DNA of 64,000 nucleotides from GCA-2708415 sp964351905 (GCA_964351905.1 CAYGPG010000004.1:44527-108526); one strand, 5' to 3'. Positions 7,943-17,062 are shown, numbered from the stretch's first letter. Translations and numbers: made by a program. Notes: a model not told the origin generated them from the sequence alone.

Positions 7943-10033
7943 GTGCCTTTATTGGGAAAAACAAAACGATTCATATTGTGCTCTGCCTTGTTTGCGGGAA
8001 GCATAGCCTTGCCTTTCCAAAACCTTCATGCGGAAACAAAGTCAAAGTGGGAGCCTAACTTCTCTCTGCCGCGTTATTACGCGCCTTCTACAAACCTCAA
8101 TGGTATTGTGGGGCTGAATACCGTTCCCAGCGCCCGTATGGATAAAAAAGGAACCGTTCGCTTTGGCTCAGGAAAAGATGATCCTTATTATCATGCCTTT
8201 ATTGGCTTTCAACTGGCCGATCCTTTTTATGTTTCATTTCGACAAACCTCTCAAACGGACAGTATTAAAGATTCTCCAGATTCTTTTCATCCAGGCGTTG
8301 ATTTTAAACTGCGTCTTTTGGACGAAACGGCTTCCCGACCCGCCATTGCCGTTGGGCTAGATTCTGCCTTTGGTGATAAAAGAATGGCCAGTGAATATCT
8401 TACATTTTCCAAACGATATAAAAATTTTGATTTTACAGGCGGTATGGCATGGGGTCGTTTGGGTAGTAAAGGCCATATAAAAAACCCTTTACGCGCGATC
8501 TCCGATCATTTTGGCAATGAGCGCGACTATAACAGCTTTCTTGAATCACAAGATACGAATGATTGGTTTACAGGCGAAGAAATCGGCTTTTTCGGCGGTG
8601 TTGAATATTTCTCCCCCATCGAAGGCCTCTCCATCAAAGCAGATTACGGTGCAAATGATTATATAGGAGAGCAAGGCATTGATTACTTTGATGCACCCGA
8701 CCCTTGGTCTCTCTCGCTCAATTATAAGCCCTTAGATAACATTGATATCTCTGCCGGAACCATTGGCGGAGAAACCTTTATGGCGCGCCTGTCCATGCAA
8801 GATCAATTGCAAGCATGGGTTGGTAAACCTTATCAGGATAAAGAACGCCCTCCCCTGCACGCCCCAAGAAAAAACAATAACGCCAAATCAAATAATGTCC
8901 TCGCCCTTTCTAGTTTTGAGCCACTTGGTTATCAAATTGGACGGGAAGCTATTCATGTTGCTAATCACAGCAAAGCCGATCAGGAAGCCATTATCTTGCC
9001 GTTAAAGCATAAAGGCTTAAAAGGACCTGTAATAACACTGATGCGCTCTGATCTAGAAAAAGCGGTTTTATCAAACACAGCAAGCCCAGATGAAATTTGG
9101 CACAATGCGGAAATTGATAAAGCCTCTTCTATGAGTTGGATGGATCTCAACGAAAATGTGAATCTGAAACAAAGAGACCATAAAGGGCAATTTAAACTCG
9201 TCCTTGAACAAAAAGTTGGGCTATCGGAATCTGATGCAGGTTTTCTTTATAAAACCTCTGGGCTTATCGAGGCTGAAAAGGCGCTCCCTTATGGTTTTTT
9301 GGTTGGGGCAACGGGGCGTGTCAATATTGCAGATAATTTAAGAAAATTAAGTTTGTTTCGTTTTCGTGATCCAAACCCCGTTCGAAGTGATGAAAGGGAT
9401 TTTGCCGCAAACCGCTTTGGTGTCGACAGGCTCTATGGCTCCTTCTTTAAAAGCCTCACCCCTTCCACACATATGAATATTAGCGCTGGCTATCTTGAGA
9501 AAATGTTTAGTGGTTATGGCGGGGAAATACTTTATCGCCCCTTTGGCAAAACCTATGCCATCGGCGCAGAAGGGTGGCGTGTTCACAAACGTGATCCAGA
9601 CAGCCGCCTTGCCAAAGACATGGATAAAAATGCCACGCATACAGGACACTTAAATCTTTACTATGAAATGCCCAATAAAACGACAACAGCTTATTTAAAG
9701 TTAGGACAATATTTGCGTGAAGATCGTGGTGCTACTTTTGGTATTCAAAATAATTTTGACAATGGCACAAAGTTAGAAGGGTTTATCACAAGTACGAACC
9801 GTAGAGATGCAGATATTTTAGGGAACAGAACGCATGTCTTTGGCGGTGTTCGCCTCAGCCTTCCCTTGGGAAGCTTCCCTTTTATTCCTAATGGCAGTGA
9901 ATTTCGACTGTACACAGAACCCTTTGCGCGTGATAGCGGGCAGATACTTGATATCCCGCAATCACTATATGAGGTTACTGAACCAATCTCGTCTCGACAC
10001 TTGCATCAAAGTTGGAAGAATTTTCTTGAGTAG
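7943..10033 (+). CDS. YjbH/GfcD-type outer-membrane protein for exopolysaccharide
   Basis: 696 residues from a GTG start with AGGA 8 bases upstream. A signal peptide is visible (basic start, hydrophobic core, cut after LHAE). The segment YYAPSTNLNGIVGLNTVPSARM followed by KKGTVRFG is the usual start of YjbH proteins, and the chain is rich in alternating beta-strand patterns to the end, as expected for a large barrel. Family members act with capsule or exopolysaccharide export genes. None of those partners is adjacent here. Its last 59 bases overlap the convergent dehydrogenase. Confidence 0.85.
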   Translation: MPLLGKTKRFILCSALFAGSIALPFQNLHAETKSKWEPNFSLPRYYAPSTNLNGIVGLNTVPSARMDKKGTVRFGSGKDDPYYHAFIGFQLADPFYVSFRQTSQTDSIKDSPDSFHPGVDFKLRLLDETASRPAIAVGLDSAFGDKRMASEYLTFSKRYKNFDFTGGMAWGRLGSKGHIKNPLRAISDHFGNERDYNSFLESQDTNDWFTGEEIGFFGGVEYFSPIEGLSIKADYGANDYIGEQGIDYFDAPDPWSLSLNYKPLDNIDISAGTIGGETFMARLSMQDQLQAWVGKPYQDKERPPLHAPRKNNNAKSNNVLALSSFEPLGYQIGREAIHVANHSKADQEAIILPLKHKGLKGPVITLMRSDLEKAVLSNTASPDEIWHNAEIDKASSMSWMDLNENVNLKQRDHKGQFKLVLEQKVGLSESDAGFLYKTSGLIEAEKALPYGFLVGATGRVNIADNLRKLSLFRFRDPNPVRSDERDFAANRFGVDRLYGSFFKSLTPSTHMNISAGYLEKMFSGYGGEILYRPFGKTYAIGAEGWRVHKRDPDSRLAKDMDKNATHTGHLNLYYEMPNKTTTAYLKLGQYLREDRGATFGIQNNFDNGTKLEGFITSTNRRDADILGNRTHVFGGVRLSLPLGSFPFIPNGSEFRLYTEPFARDSGQILDIPQSLYEVTEPISSRHLHQSWKNFLE

Positions 10034-11174
10034 GACAATCATTCTGATTTAATGCAGCACCTTTAAGAAATTTTTCTTCGGCCAATCTGTCGGCTGTTTC
10101 GCCTGTTGGTAAATCGCGCTTTTCTGCTTCTTCCAAAATATCTTTTACCGTCTGACCAATACATTCAACATGGGCAACCATGCTGCCGCGCTCAATATTA
10201 AAATCTTGCGGGTTATAACCACTCTTGCGGAAATACTCATACCCCACACAGATTACGCCACCTGAATTAATCACATAGTCAGGCACATAAAGAATATCTT
10301 TCGCCTGAAGCATTTTATCGTGATATTTATCAAGCAATTGGTTGTTGGCTGCACCTGCAATGATATCAACTTTTAATTGTTCAATCGTTTCATCATTCAA
10401 CGCACCGCCCATGGCGCAAGGCGCAAGGATATCAGCCTCAACACCAAAGATTTCATCAACGCCCACAACCTCAACATCACCAAGAACAGATTTCGCGCGC
10501 TCAATCCCTTCTTCACTTATGTCAGCAATAATAAGCTTCACATTATCTTGTTTTAGCAACTCACAAAGCTCTAGCCCAACCGCTCCAACGCCTTGCACAG
10601 CAACCGTTAAGTCTTTTAAAGATTTTGTATCGCCATAACGATGTTTGATTGTTTCTAGAATGCCGTGGTAGCAACCCAGTGCGGTTAACGGTGATGGGTT
10701 TCCACCCAATTCACCATACTCACTGCCCGCCAACATTTCAGGCGGCAATCCAGTAACATGTTCCGTATGCTTTGCAATGGCGACCATGTCCTCTTCGCCT
10801 GTACCACTATCTTCGGCCGTAATGTAAGCACCCTCAAATGTTTCAACGGCTTTGCCCATCGCTTCCATTAGCTCAGGTGTTTTTTGCGTTTTAGGGTTAC
10901 CAATGATAACCGCCTTGCCGCCACCCAGCGGTAAACCCGCCATCGCGTTTTTGTATGTCATGCCTTTTGAAAGGCGAAGCACATCATTAATCGCTTCTGC
11001 TTCATTCGCGTAATTTGTCATACGCAAACCACCAAGCGCAGGCCCAAGGTTTGTATTATGAACCGCAATATAAGCAATAATATCGTCATTTAATTCAAAA
11101 CGACGGACATGCTCATGGTCATCATAAGATGGAATTTGGGATAAAATTTCGGGGTCTAAATCTTGTATATTCAT
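9975..11174 (-). CDS. Leucine-dehydrogenase-type amino acid dehydrogenase
   Basis: About 399 residues from the Met of MNIQDLDPEIL; an upstream in-frame Met (11231) would add 19 residues. It belongs to the Glu/Leu/Phe/Val dehydrogenases: substrate domain with LGPALGGLRM and MAGLPLGGGKAVI (catalytic Lys), then an NAD domain with VQGVGAVGLELCELL. The family deaminates branched-chain or aromatic amino acids oxidatively. About 30 polar residues after ALNQN are extra and overlap the yjbH-like gene tail to tail. The exact substrate (Leu, Val or Phe) cannot be set by reading. Confidence 0.88.
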   Translation of the reverse strand: MNIQDLDPEILSQIPSYDDHEHVRRFELNDDIIAYIAVHNTNLGPALGGLRMTNYANEAEAINDVLRLSKGMTYKNAMAGLPLGGGKAVIIGNPKTQKTPELMEAMGKAVETFEGAYITAEDSGTGEEDMVAIAKHTEHVTGLPPEMLAGSEYGELGGNPSPLTALGCYHGILETIKHRYGDTKSLKDLTVAVQGVGAVGLELCELLKQDNVKLIIADISEEGIERAKSVLGDVEVVGVDEIFGVEADILAPCAMGGALNDETIEQLKVDIIAGAANNQLLDKYHDKMLQAKDILYVPDYVINSGGVICVGYEYFRKSGYNPQDFNIERGSMVAHVECIGQTVKDILEEAEKRDLPTGETADRLAEEKFLKGAALNQNDCPTQENSSNFDASVETRLVQ

Positions 11175-11258
11175 AATCGTCACACACACTCGGAATTGTA
11201 ATTTATATAATTGTATGCCGATATAGACCATTCTTCACATAAAGTCATGAAAAATTGT

Positions 11259-11288
11259 AAAAAAAAAGCCACCCCCGAAGGAGTGGCT
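11259..11288 (-). terminator. Strong UUCG-loop terminator upstream of the dehydrogenase
   Basis: On the minus strand a perfect 9-base-pair stem (AGCCACTCC/GGGGTGGCT with one G-T pair) with loop TTCG is followed by eight T. It lies 85 bases upstream of the dehydrogenase start and 218 bases past the rluD stop. The rest of 11175-11505 has no gene: it may be an rluD 3' region, a small RNA, or a leader of the dehydrogenase with this as an attenuator. Confidence 0.8.
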
Positions 11289-11505
11289 AGTCTTACTATG
11301 GGTACCAGATCGGTAAACCTGAAACGAGAAAATAACTACTTTTAATCGTATAAATTGTCCTTTTGGCCGTCTTATGCCCTCTATAAACCGAGCCTCACTA
11401 AAACTTTAAAAAATCTAAGTTTGTTTAAAAATGCCCCTTAAACAACCTTATAATTAATTATATCTAAAATTTTATGTAAAACACAAATAATCGGGAATTT
11501 AACCG

Positions 11506-12498
11506 CTAATCTATTGATTTAAATAAGTTTTTTAATTTCTGCAAATCTTCAGGCATCTCCGAATTAAAGTGCATTTCCTCACCAGATCGGGGATGGAAGA
11601 ATCCTATTTCACGTGCATGAAGCGCTTGTCGGTCAAAAGACATGATTTTCTTGATCGTTTCCTCTTCATATCCTGACCGTTTGAGCAACGCTTGCCCCTC
11701 CTGATGTGGTAATCCATATAACGGGTCACCAATGAGCGGATGTTTAATATGTTGCATATGGACACGAATTTGATGGGTTCGCCCGCTTTCTAATTTACAA
11801 TCAACCCAACTGGCGGCCTCATCATATTTTTCATGGCAATGATAATGTGTCACGGCGTCTCGTCCACTTTTCATCATAATCGCCATCTTTAATCGATTTG
11901 AGCTGTGGCGACCAATCGGCATATCAACCGACCCCTTAAGAAGAGTTGGTACACGCCAAATAAGAGCACTATATATTCGTGTAAGGCTTCTATCTTGTAA
12001 TTGCTCGCTTAATCCTTGATGTGCCATGTCATTTTTGGCAACGACCATAAGACCACTTGTTTCTTTATCTAAGCGGTGCACAATACCAGGGCGCTTTACG
12101 CCCCCTATTCCAGACAGGTTATCTTTACAATGATGCAAAAGCGCGTTCACCAACGTGCCATTCATATTTCCAACGGCTGGATGAACAACCATGCCTACGG
12201 CTTTATTAATAACAAGCAGATCATCATCTTCATAAACAATATCCAGCGGAATATTTTCTGCCCTTGGTGTATCCTCAACAGGCGGCGGTACTTTAATTTT
12301 GATAGTATTGCCTGCCTCTACTTTATAAGAGGCCGTCTTGACTATAAACCCCTCAACAACGACATCTCCCGCCAGAATAAGGCTCTTTAAACGCGAACGC
12401 GACATATCTGGATGCAGCAACGCCAACGCCTTATCTAAGCGCAAAGGCGGTGTATCCTCAGGAATTTCAAGTCTAATTGTTTGATTTTCGTCAACCAT
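11506..12498 (-). CDS. rluD: 23S rRNA pseudouridine synthase (RluD type)
   Basis: About 330 residues from the Met of MVDENQTIRLEIP. The frame stays open 39 codons further upstream, but that stretch would overlap the divergent glycosyltransferase start and is not family-like. It has an N-terminal S4 RNA-binding domain (LDKALALLHPDMSRSRLKSLI), then the catalytic domain with GIVHRLDKETSGLMVVAK, where the Asp is the catalytic residue, and SGRTHQIRVHM. RluD modifies helix 69 of 23S rRNA. Subfamily assignment (RluD versus RluC/A) is by S4 domain and length. Confidence 0.92.
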   Translation of the reverse strand: MVDENQTIRLEIPEDTPPLRLDKALALLHPDMSRSRLKSLILAGDVVVEGFIVKTASYKVEAGNTIKIKVPPPVEDTPRAENIPLDIVYEDDDLLVINKAVGMVVHPAVGNMNGTLVNALLHHCKDNLSGIGGVKRPGIVHRLDKETSGLMVVAKNDMAHQGLSEQLQDRSLTRIYSALIWRVPTLLKGSVDMPIGRHSSNRLKMAIMMKSGRDAVTHYHCHEKYDEAASWVDCKLESGRTHQIRVHMQHIKHPLIGDPLYGLPHQEGQALLKRSGYEEETIKKIMSFDRQALHAREIGFFHPRSGEEMHFNSEMPEDLQKLKNLFKSID

Positions 12499-12576
12499 AG
12501 CGCTTTTTAAGCTGAAATCAGTATAAAAGCCATGTTTTTTTGTTTTTAAAAAAATCTGGCGGGTTACAATATAGGT

Positions 12577-13650
12577 ATGAAAATATTGATAGTAAGTGAC
12601 GCATGGTACCCGCAATTAAATGGTGTGGTTCGTACTTACGAATATTTAAAAGAAGAATTGGAAAAAATGGGGCACAGTGTCACTGTCATTGGCCCACGTG
12701 ATTTCAAGTGCCGTCTTCCTATGTTCGGGTATAGCGAGATTGAGCTTGCCGCCTGGCCATTTTACGGCATGGATCGTCGTATAAATAAGATGAGTCCAGA
12801 TATCATTCATATTGCAACCGAAGGACCTTTAGGATGGGCTGCACGCAAATATTGCAAACAAAAGAATATTAATTTCACCAGTTGTTATCATACACAATTT
12901 CCTGATTACCTTTCTAAGCGTGTTTCTAAATTTCTACCCTTTTTGGAAAAACCTTCCCGCGATCAAGCCGTTAAAATTATTCAAAAATTTCATAACCGTG
13001 CCTATGCCGTTATGGTCACAACAAAGAGCATGGCCGATCAGTTAAAAAGTTGGGGTGTTCAAGCGCCTATTCAATTTTTAACCCGCGGGATTGATCAAGA
13101 AATTTTCTACATCGGTCAATCTGATGTGCTCAAAGACCTTCCAAAACCAATTGCCCTTTATGTTGGTCGCTTGGCCATCGAAAAAAATATTAAAGAATTT
13201 TTAGAGATGGATTGGTCGGGAAGTAAAGTTATTATTGGCCATGGCCCTGATGCAAGCATGCTCAAAAAGAAATTCCCTGACTGTCACTTCCTTGGAAAGA
13301 AAACAGGCAAAGAATTAGGTGATTATTATCGTGCTTCAGACGTATTTGTATTTCCTTCCCGTACAGACACATTTGGCATTGTTATCATTGAGGCCCTCGC
13401 TTGCGGCCTTCCCGTTGCTGCGCATAATGTCATGGGGCCCAAAGATATCATCACGGATGATTTTCTGGGTTGCTTGGATGAAGACTTGTCTCTTGCCGCA
13501 CACAAGGCTCTAAAGAATGATAATGCTCAAGATCGCCATCATCATGTTATTCAAAATTATTCATGGAGCAAAGCAGCGCAACAATTTTTAAATGCTCATA
13601 AAAAAGGGTATAATAAAACACCCGTTAACCATTTAAAGAAAGCATCATAA
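12577..13650 (+). CDS. GT4-family glycosyltransferase (mannosyltransferase-like)
   Basis: 357 residues, GT-B fold. The N-terminal domain begins ILIVSDAWYPQLNGVVRTY with the glycine-rich acceptor loop and YHTQFPDYLSKR. The C-terminal domain has ALYVGRLAIEKN and the donor-site motif FPSRTDTFGIVIIEALACG (E-x7-E type). It most resembles GDP-mannose-dependent alpha-mannosyltransferases that act on lipids. It is divergent from rluD by 78 bases, and a CpdR-like gene follows after 3 bases, so both are probably on one mRNA. Confidence 0.88.
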   Translation: MKILIVSDAWYPQLNGVVRTYEYLKEELEKMGHSVTVIGPRDFKCRLPMFGYSEIELAAWPFYGMDRRINKMSPDIIHIATEGPLGWAARKYCKQKNINFTSCYHTQFPDYLSKRVSKFLPFLEKPSRDQAVKIIQKFHNRAYAVMVTTKSMADQLKSWGVQAPIQFLTRGIDQEIFYIGQSDVLKDLPKPIALYVGRLAIEKNIKEFLEMDWSGSKVIIGHGPDASMLKKKFPDCHFLGKKTGKELGDYYRASDVFVFPSRTDTFGIVIIEALACGLPVAAHNVMGPKDIITDDFLGCLDEDLSLAAHKALKNDNAQDRHHHVIQNYSWSKAAQQFLNAHKKGYNKTPVNHLKKAS

Positions 13651-13653
13651 GTT

Positions 13654-14016
13654 ATGGCTCATATCCTTGTTGTTGATGATGATCATTCTATGCTTTCGTT
13701 TATTACAACGGCGTTAGAACGTGCAAACCATATTGTGACGTCTTCAGATAATGGAAAAGACGCCTTAGATCACCTTAAAAATAAAACCGATATTGATTTG
13801 CTTCTTACAGATATCGTTATGCCCGGCATGGATGGTATTGAATTATCTAAAGAGGCAAAACAGCTTTATCCTGATTTAAAGACAATGTTCATCAGTGGCT
13901 TTTCGATTAATACGGCTCAGGCCAGAACCAAGATCAATTTTAAGGGCAATCTGATGGCCAAACCTTTTCATTTAAAGGATCTCATCACCCAAATAGAGGC
14001 TATTTTAAAAGAATAA
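13654..14016 (+). CDS. cpdR: CpdR-like single-domain response regulator
   Basis: 120 residues: one receiver domain and no output domain. The acidic pair is in ILVVDDDHSM, the phosphorylated Asp in LLLTDIVMPGMDGIEL, and the conserved Lys in LMAKPFHLKDL. The LTDIVMPGMDGIEL and KPFHLKDL segments closely match CpdR, which in Caulobacter directs ClpXP to degrade CtrA and PdeA when unphosphorylated. It starts 3 bases after the glycosyltransferase stop. CtrA-like sites elsewhere in the window fit this role. Confidence 0.78.
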   Translation: MAHILVVDDDHSMLSFITTALERANHIVTSSDNGKDALDHLKNKTDIDLLLTDIVMPGMDGIELSKEAKQLYPDLKTMFISGFSINTAQARTKINFKGNLMAKPFHLKDLITQIEAILKE

Positions 14017-14101
14017 GTGATATTTACCCCTCTAGGTTAAAAAGTTCTTGATCCCGCCCCCTATTTTGTGTTTTTTAGGCATCAACCGCATTGAGTAGAG
14101 T

Positions 14102-14176
14102 GGGCGGTTAGCTCAGCGGTAGAGCACTTGCTCGACACGCAAGGGGTCACTGGTTCAATCCCAGTACCGCCCACCA
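14102..14176 (+). tRNA. tRNA-Val (anticodon GAC)
   Basis: 75 bases with encoded CCA. The acceptor GGGCGGT pairs with ACCGCCC. The anticodon stem CTTGC/GCAAG holds the loop TCGACAC, anticodon GAC. The T-arm is CTGG-TTCAATC-CCAG. Confidence 0.97.
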
Positions 14177-14209
14177 TTTTATTCCTAAACGACAATAATA
14201 AGTCAAACA

Positions 14210-14232
14210 CATACTTCAGTATGCTGTTTTTT
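14210..14232 (+). terminator. Weak terminator after tRNA-Val
   Basis: CATAC/GTATG stem with a TTCA loop, then CTG and six T. The remaining bases up to 14413 show no gene. Confidence 0.45.
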
Positions 14233-14413
14233 ATACCATTATATTTCCACATACAATTTTTATATTTTGATAACCAATATAGCTTCAAAATGACTTGGTA
14301 AAAAAACATCTAAATTGTTGCAGTACAATCGTATGAAAACCTGAAACTCTTTCTTACAATAGCCCTTAGAAGGCATATTGTATTTATAAGAACTAAAAAG
14401 ATCAGGGGCAAAT

Positions 14414-15772
14414 ATGACACCTTATAATTTAGATATAACAGCTATCGGCTCTTACATAGCAGATATACCTGGTCTGGAAATTTGGGCTGACGGGGCATTA
14501 ATTTCAACAAACTCTATTCCATTGTCAGGGAACACAACATCAGAAGTTATTAGCTTTAGTGGCTCTCTTCCCTCCTCTTTAGAATTTCGCTTTGATGATA
14601 CATTTTCAGAACTAGGGCGATCCATCAATATCAGAAGCGTTAGCATTAATGAACGTTTCGTGAATACGGGAAACTTCCTATCCGCTAATTCATTAAATAA
14701 AACTGAATCTGCTTTTATTGACATCCCAAACGCTGCATTTCTTTTTGACGATAGTGAACCTGACTCAACAGAGTTTACAACGGATGCAACCAGAACCTTT
14801 TCATCATCAAATGACATTTTTCGCAATATGACGACACTAATGAACCAAATCTTTGATTTGTTAGAAGGTAATGATAGCGCTTATTTAGGATTCGGTGATG
14901 ACAAAGTAAATGGTCATGACGGTCGGGATATTCTTTACGGCGGTGCTGGAAATGACCTGCTGTTTGGCGGAACTGGTAATGATCGCCTTTACGGGCAAGG
15001 TGATGATGATCGCCTTTATGGTGGCGAAGGAGATGATCGCCTCAATGGTCATGACGGGAATGATTTCCTCCACGGTGGCAGTGGTAATGATAAAATCATC
15101 GGCGGCAACGGTGATGATACATTCCTTGGCATGGATGGAAATGACCGTCTAAATGGTGGCAACGGTAATGACATTATGTACGGAGATGCCGGAAATGACA
15201 CCATCATCGGTGGCAGCGGCTTAAACACAATTGATGGCGGCGCCGGTGATGATTTGGTCTATGGCGGAAACGATGCCGATATTATCAATGGTGGCACAGG
15301 AAATGATTTTCTTATCGGCGGACAAGGTAATGATGTTATCTATGGAGATAGCGGCGATGATATTCTTATGGGACAAGCAGGCGCAGATACTCTGTACTCA
15401 GGATCTCAACAAACCTTAGATAGCACGATACAATTGGTCTTAGATAATAATGCTGGTGTTGTTTATAATGATGAAACAAATAGCTTCTATCAATTTGTGA
15501 ACACAACAGAACAATGGGCAAACGCACAATCGATTGGGAGCAGCGCAACGCTTAACAACTTAACCGGCGTGAATGGTCATCTTGTAACCATTACAACCCA
15601 AGAAGAAAATGATTTTGTTGCGTCAATTACAGGCAGCTCAACAATTTGGTTAGGTGCAAATGACGCCGCAACTGAAGGACAGTGGCGCTGGACAGAAGGA
15701 CCAGAAAGTGGCCAACAATTTTGGCAAGGTGGATCTTTCGGTAACAACGTAAATAACCTTTATTCCAGTTGA
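14414..15772 (+). CDS. RTX exoprotein, N-terminal part (carbohydrate-binding, RTX repeats, start of C-type lectin domain)
   Basis: 452 codons from ATG with AGGGG upstream, ending at an in-frame TGA. There is no signal peptide, as expected for type I secretion. Residues 10-85 look like a CBM60-type carbohydrate-binding fold (GLEIWADGALISTN, then SLEFRFDDTF and INIRSVSINERF). Residues 158-326 hold about 17 calcium-binding GGxGxDxL-type nonapeptides. From about 345 a C-type lectin domain begins (NSFYQFV, GVNGHLVTIT, WRWTEGPESGQQFW) and is cut by the TGA where the family has Trp. The same frame continues to 16252 with the rest of the domain and a secretion tail, so the gene is probably inactivated. 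Confidence 0.85.
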   Translation: MTPYNLDITAIGSYIADIPGLEIWADGALISTNSIPLSGNTTSEVISFSGSLPSSLEFRFDDTFSELGRSINIRSVSINERFVNTGNFLSANSLNKTESAFIDIPNAAFLFDDSEPDSTEFTTDATRTFSSSNDIFRNMTTLMNQIFDLLEGNDSAYLGFGDDKVNGHDGRDILYGGAGNDLLFGGTGNDRLYGQGDDDRLYGGEGDDRLNGHDGNDFLHGGSGNDKIIGGNGDDTFLGMDGNDRLNGGNGNDIMYGDAGNDTIIGGSGLNTIDGGAGDDLVYGGNDADIINGGTGNDFLIGGQGNDVIYGDSGDDILMGQAGADTLYSGSQQTLDSTIQLVLDNNAGVVYNDETNSFYQFVNTTEQWANAQSIGSSATLNNLTGVNGHLVTITTQEENDFVASITGSSTIWLGANDAATEGQWRWTEGPESGQQFWQGGSFGNNVNNLYSS

Positions 15773-16252
15773 GCAGGGTTACAGCCAGGCAACATCAGTG
15801 CCGCATCAGATTACGCGTCTTTCAACAGCGGAAATTGGAGCGCCAATGCCGCAGGGTCCAATTTACGATATGTGATTGAATGGGAAGCAAACAGCTTGAT
15901 TGGTAATGTAAACAATACAATTCTCAACGGAGGAAGCGACGCAGATCTTCTCTACGGCAATGATGGAATTGATATTTTCACTTTCACCGATACAGATGCC
16001 GTTGATACCGTCTTTGGTTTTGATGTTACTCAAAATGATGCCTTAGATATCTCTTCTATAATTTCCTATGATGCCCTAAACGATGATATCAATGACTTTA
16101 TCCAACTGACCGTAAGTGGTGGTGACACTACTATCTCTATTGATGCTGACGGCACCTCTAATGGCAGTAATTATACTGATATTGCCGTTCTTGAAGATAC
16201 GTCGGGTCTAGATTTATCCCTGATGCTCGCCAGTGATAATTTAATCGTTTAA
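15773..16252 (+). pseudogene. C-terminal remainder of the interrupted RTX/lectin gene
   Basis: The frame of the upstream gene continues unchanged after the TGA at 15770-15772. It completes the lectin domain (AGLQPGNISAASDYASF, then LRYVIEWE) and continues to another RTX stretch (ILNGGSDADLLYGNDGIDIF). It ends in a type I secretion target domain (ALDISSII, then ISIDADGTSNG) with the hydrophobic end DNLIV. An internal ATG at 15872 could start a 126-codon piece but would lack most of the lectin fold. A single base change (TGG to TGA) explains the break. Confidence 0.8.
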
Positions 16253-16292
16253 AAAGCTTTTTCTTTTTGCGGGCTTCGTTTATTTTATTGGT

Positions 16293-16625
16293 ATGAAATC
16301 GATCACCGCCAAAGAAGCCTACACCTTAACGCAAAATGATAACGCTATTATTATTGATGTACGTGAAGAGGACGAATTTAAAGATACACGCATTGACGGC
16401 GTTCTCTTTTGCCCACTATCAAACTTTGTTGAGGCGATACAAAATATTGATTTTGCTCCCTATCAAAATAAGAAAATCATTTTTCAGTGTTTAAAAGGCG
16501 GCAGAAGCGCCCAAGCTTTAAATTATGTTCAAGAAAATATTTTAAAAGATCACGACCTTTATAATTTAGAAGGTGGAATTTTAAGTTGGCTCGAAAATGA
16601 TCTTCCCGTCATCCACGGTGAATAA
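16293..16625 (+). CDS. Rhodanese-domain sulfurtransferase
   Basis: 110 residues, a single rhodanese domain. It opens with IIDVREEDEFKDTRIDGVLFCP (the CDC25-like CH2A region) and has the active-site loop FQCLKGGRSAQA, where Cys would carry the persulfide, and GGILSWLENDLPV at the end. It has no signal peptide and is cytoplasmic. Its physiological sulfur acceptor cannot be read from the sequence or the context. Confidence 0.9.
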   Translation: MKSITAKEAYTLTQNDNAIIIDVREEDEFKDTRIDGVLFCPLSNFVEAIQNIDFAPYQNKKIIFQCLKGGRSAQALNYVQENILKDHDLYNLEGGILSWLENDLPVIHGE

Positions 16626-16660
16626 ATAGACTTAAATGACCTTAAAGTGACCTTAAGAGA
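16626..16660. repeat. Three imperfect direct repeats of CTTAAnTGACC type
   Basis: CTTAAATGAC, CTTAAAGTGAC and CTTAAGAGAC follow each other between two convergent genes and overlap the stop of the 68-codon gene. Two of the TTAA blocks are 7 bases apart, which mimics a CtrA site, but the position downstream of genes argues against a promoter role. Confidence 0.4.
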
Positions 16661-16859
16661 CTTTACGTCCCGCTTGCCCCTCACGGTTATCATTGGCAAC
16701 ATCTTGCCCAGCCGTTTCAAACGGACATTTTATAAGCTCTGTTTCACGTTGACTTAAATCATCCATCACGACTTGCGCAAAACCACAACCATAGCGGCTT
16801 TCAAGCCAGCTTTGTAAAAAGTCATTATCGTCAAAATCAGTATAGGATGTGTGTTTCAT
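16653..16859 (-). CDS. Small acidic unknown protein
   Basis: 68 residues with no membrane segment or signal. The centre is DFDDNDFLQSWLESRYGCG, followed by VMDDLSQRETELIKCPF and an Asn/Gly-rich tail. I do not recognise the family. A TTAA-N7-TTAA site lies 67 bases upstream, so it may be CtrA-controlled. It is convergent with the rhodanese gene. Confidence 0.6.
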   Translation of the reverse strand: MKHTSYTDFDDNDFLQSWLESRYGCGFAQVVMDDLSQRETELIKCPFETAGQDVANDNREGQAGRKVS

Positions 16860-16925
16860 AGGGGCTCTTTTTCCGCTTCTTATTATTTAAGTGAATTTAT
16901 GGTTGTAAGAAATACGCTCATAAAG

Positions 16926-16940
16926 TTAACAAGAGATTAA
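16926..16940. promoter_or_regulatory. CtrA-like site upstream of the 68-codon gene
   Basis: TTAA-CAAGAGA-TTAA matches the TTAA-N7-TTAA consensus of the alphaproteobacterial master regulator CtrA. It is 67 bases before the start at 16859. Confidence 0.5.
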
Positions 16941-16997
16941 TAAAATGAGAAAAATCCCAAATAAGGAATTTTTATCCACAAGCGTTTGAGGATCGTC

Positions 16998-17033
16998 CAA
17001 AAAGAAACCCGCCGTAACTTACGTTACGACGGG
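16998..17033 (-). terminator. Terminator of the XRE-methyltransferase operon
   Basis: CCCGCCGTAAC (17008-17018) pairs with GTTACGACGGG (17023-17033) with one mismatch and a 4-base loop. On the minus strand it is followed by TTTCTTTTTGG. It lies 30 bases past the methyltransferase stop. Confidence 0.75.
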
Positions 17034-17062
17034 CTCTGTGGTGGGGAAACTTTATTTAAATT

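Noticed and set aside
14082..14309. 75-codon minus-strand frame
   Set aside because: It is antisense to tRNA-Val (GGTGIEPVTPCVSSKCS is the usual tRNA antisense artefact).
15770..15772. TGA read as Trp (alternative genetic code) or selenocysteine
   Set aside because: Trp is TGG in all conserved genes here, TGA appears to end at least two genes, and the intact paralogue has Trp rather than Cys at this place.
16642..16656. TTAA-N7-TTAA match
   Set aside because: It lies between convergent genes and overlaps a stop codon, so it cannot serve a promoter there.
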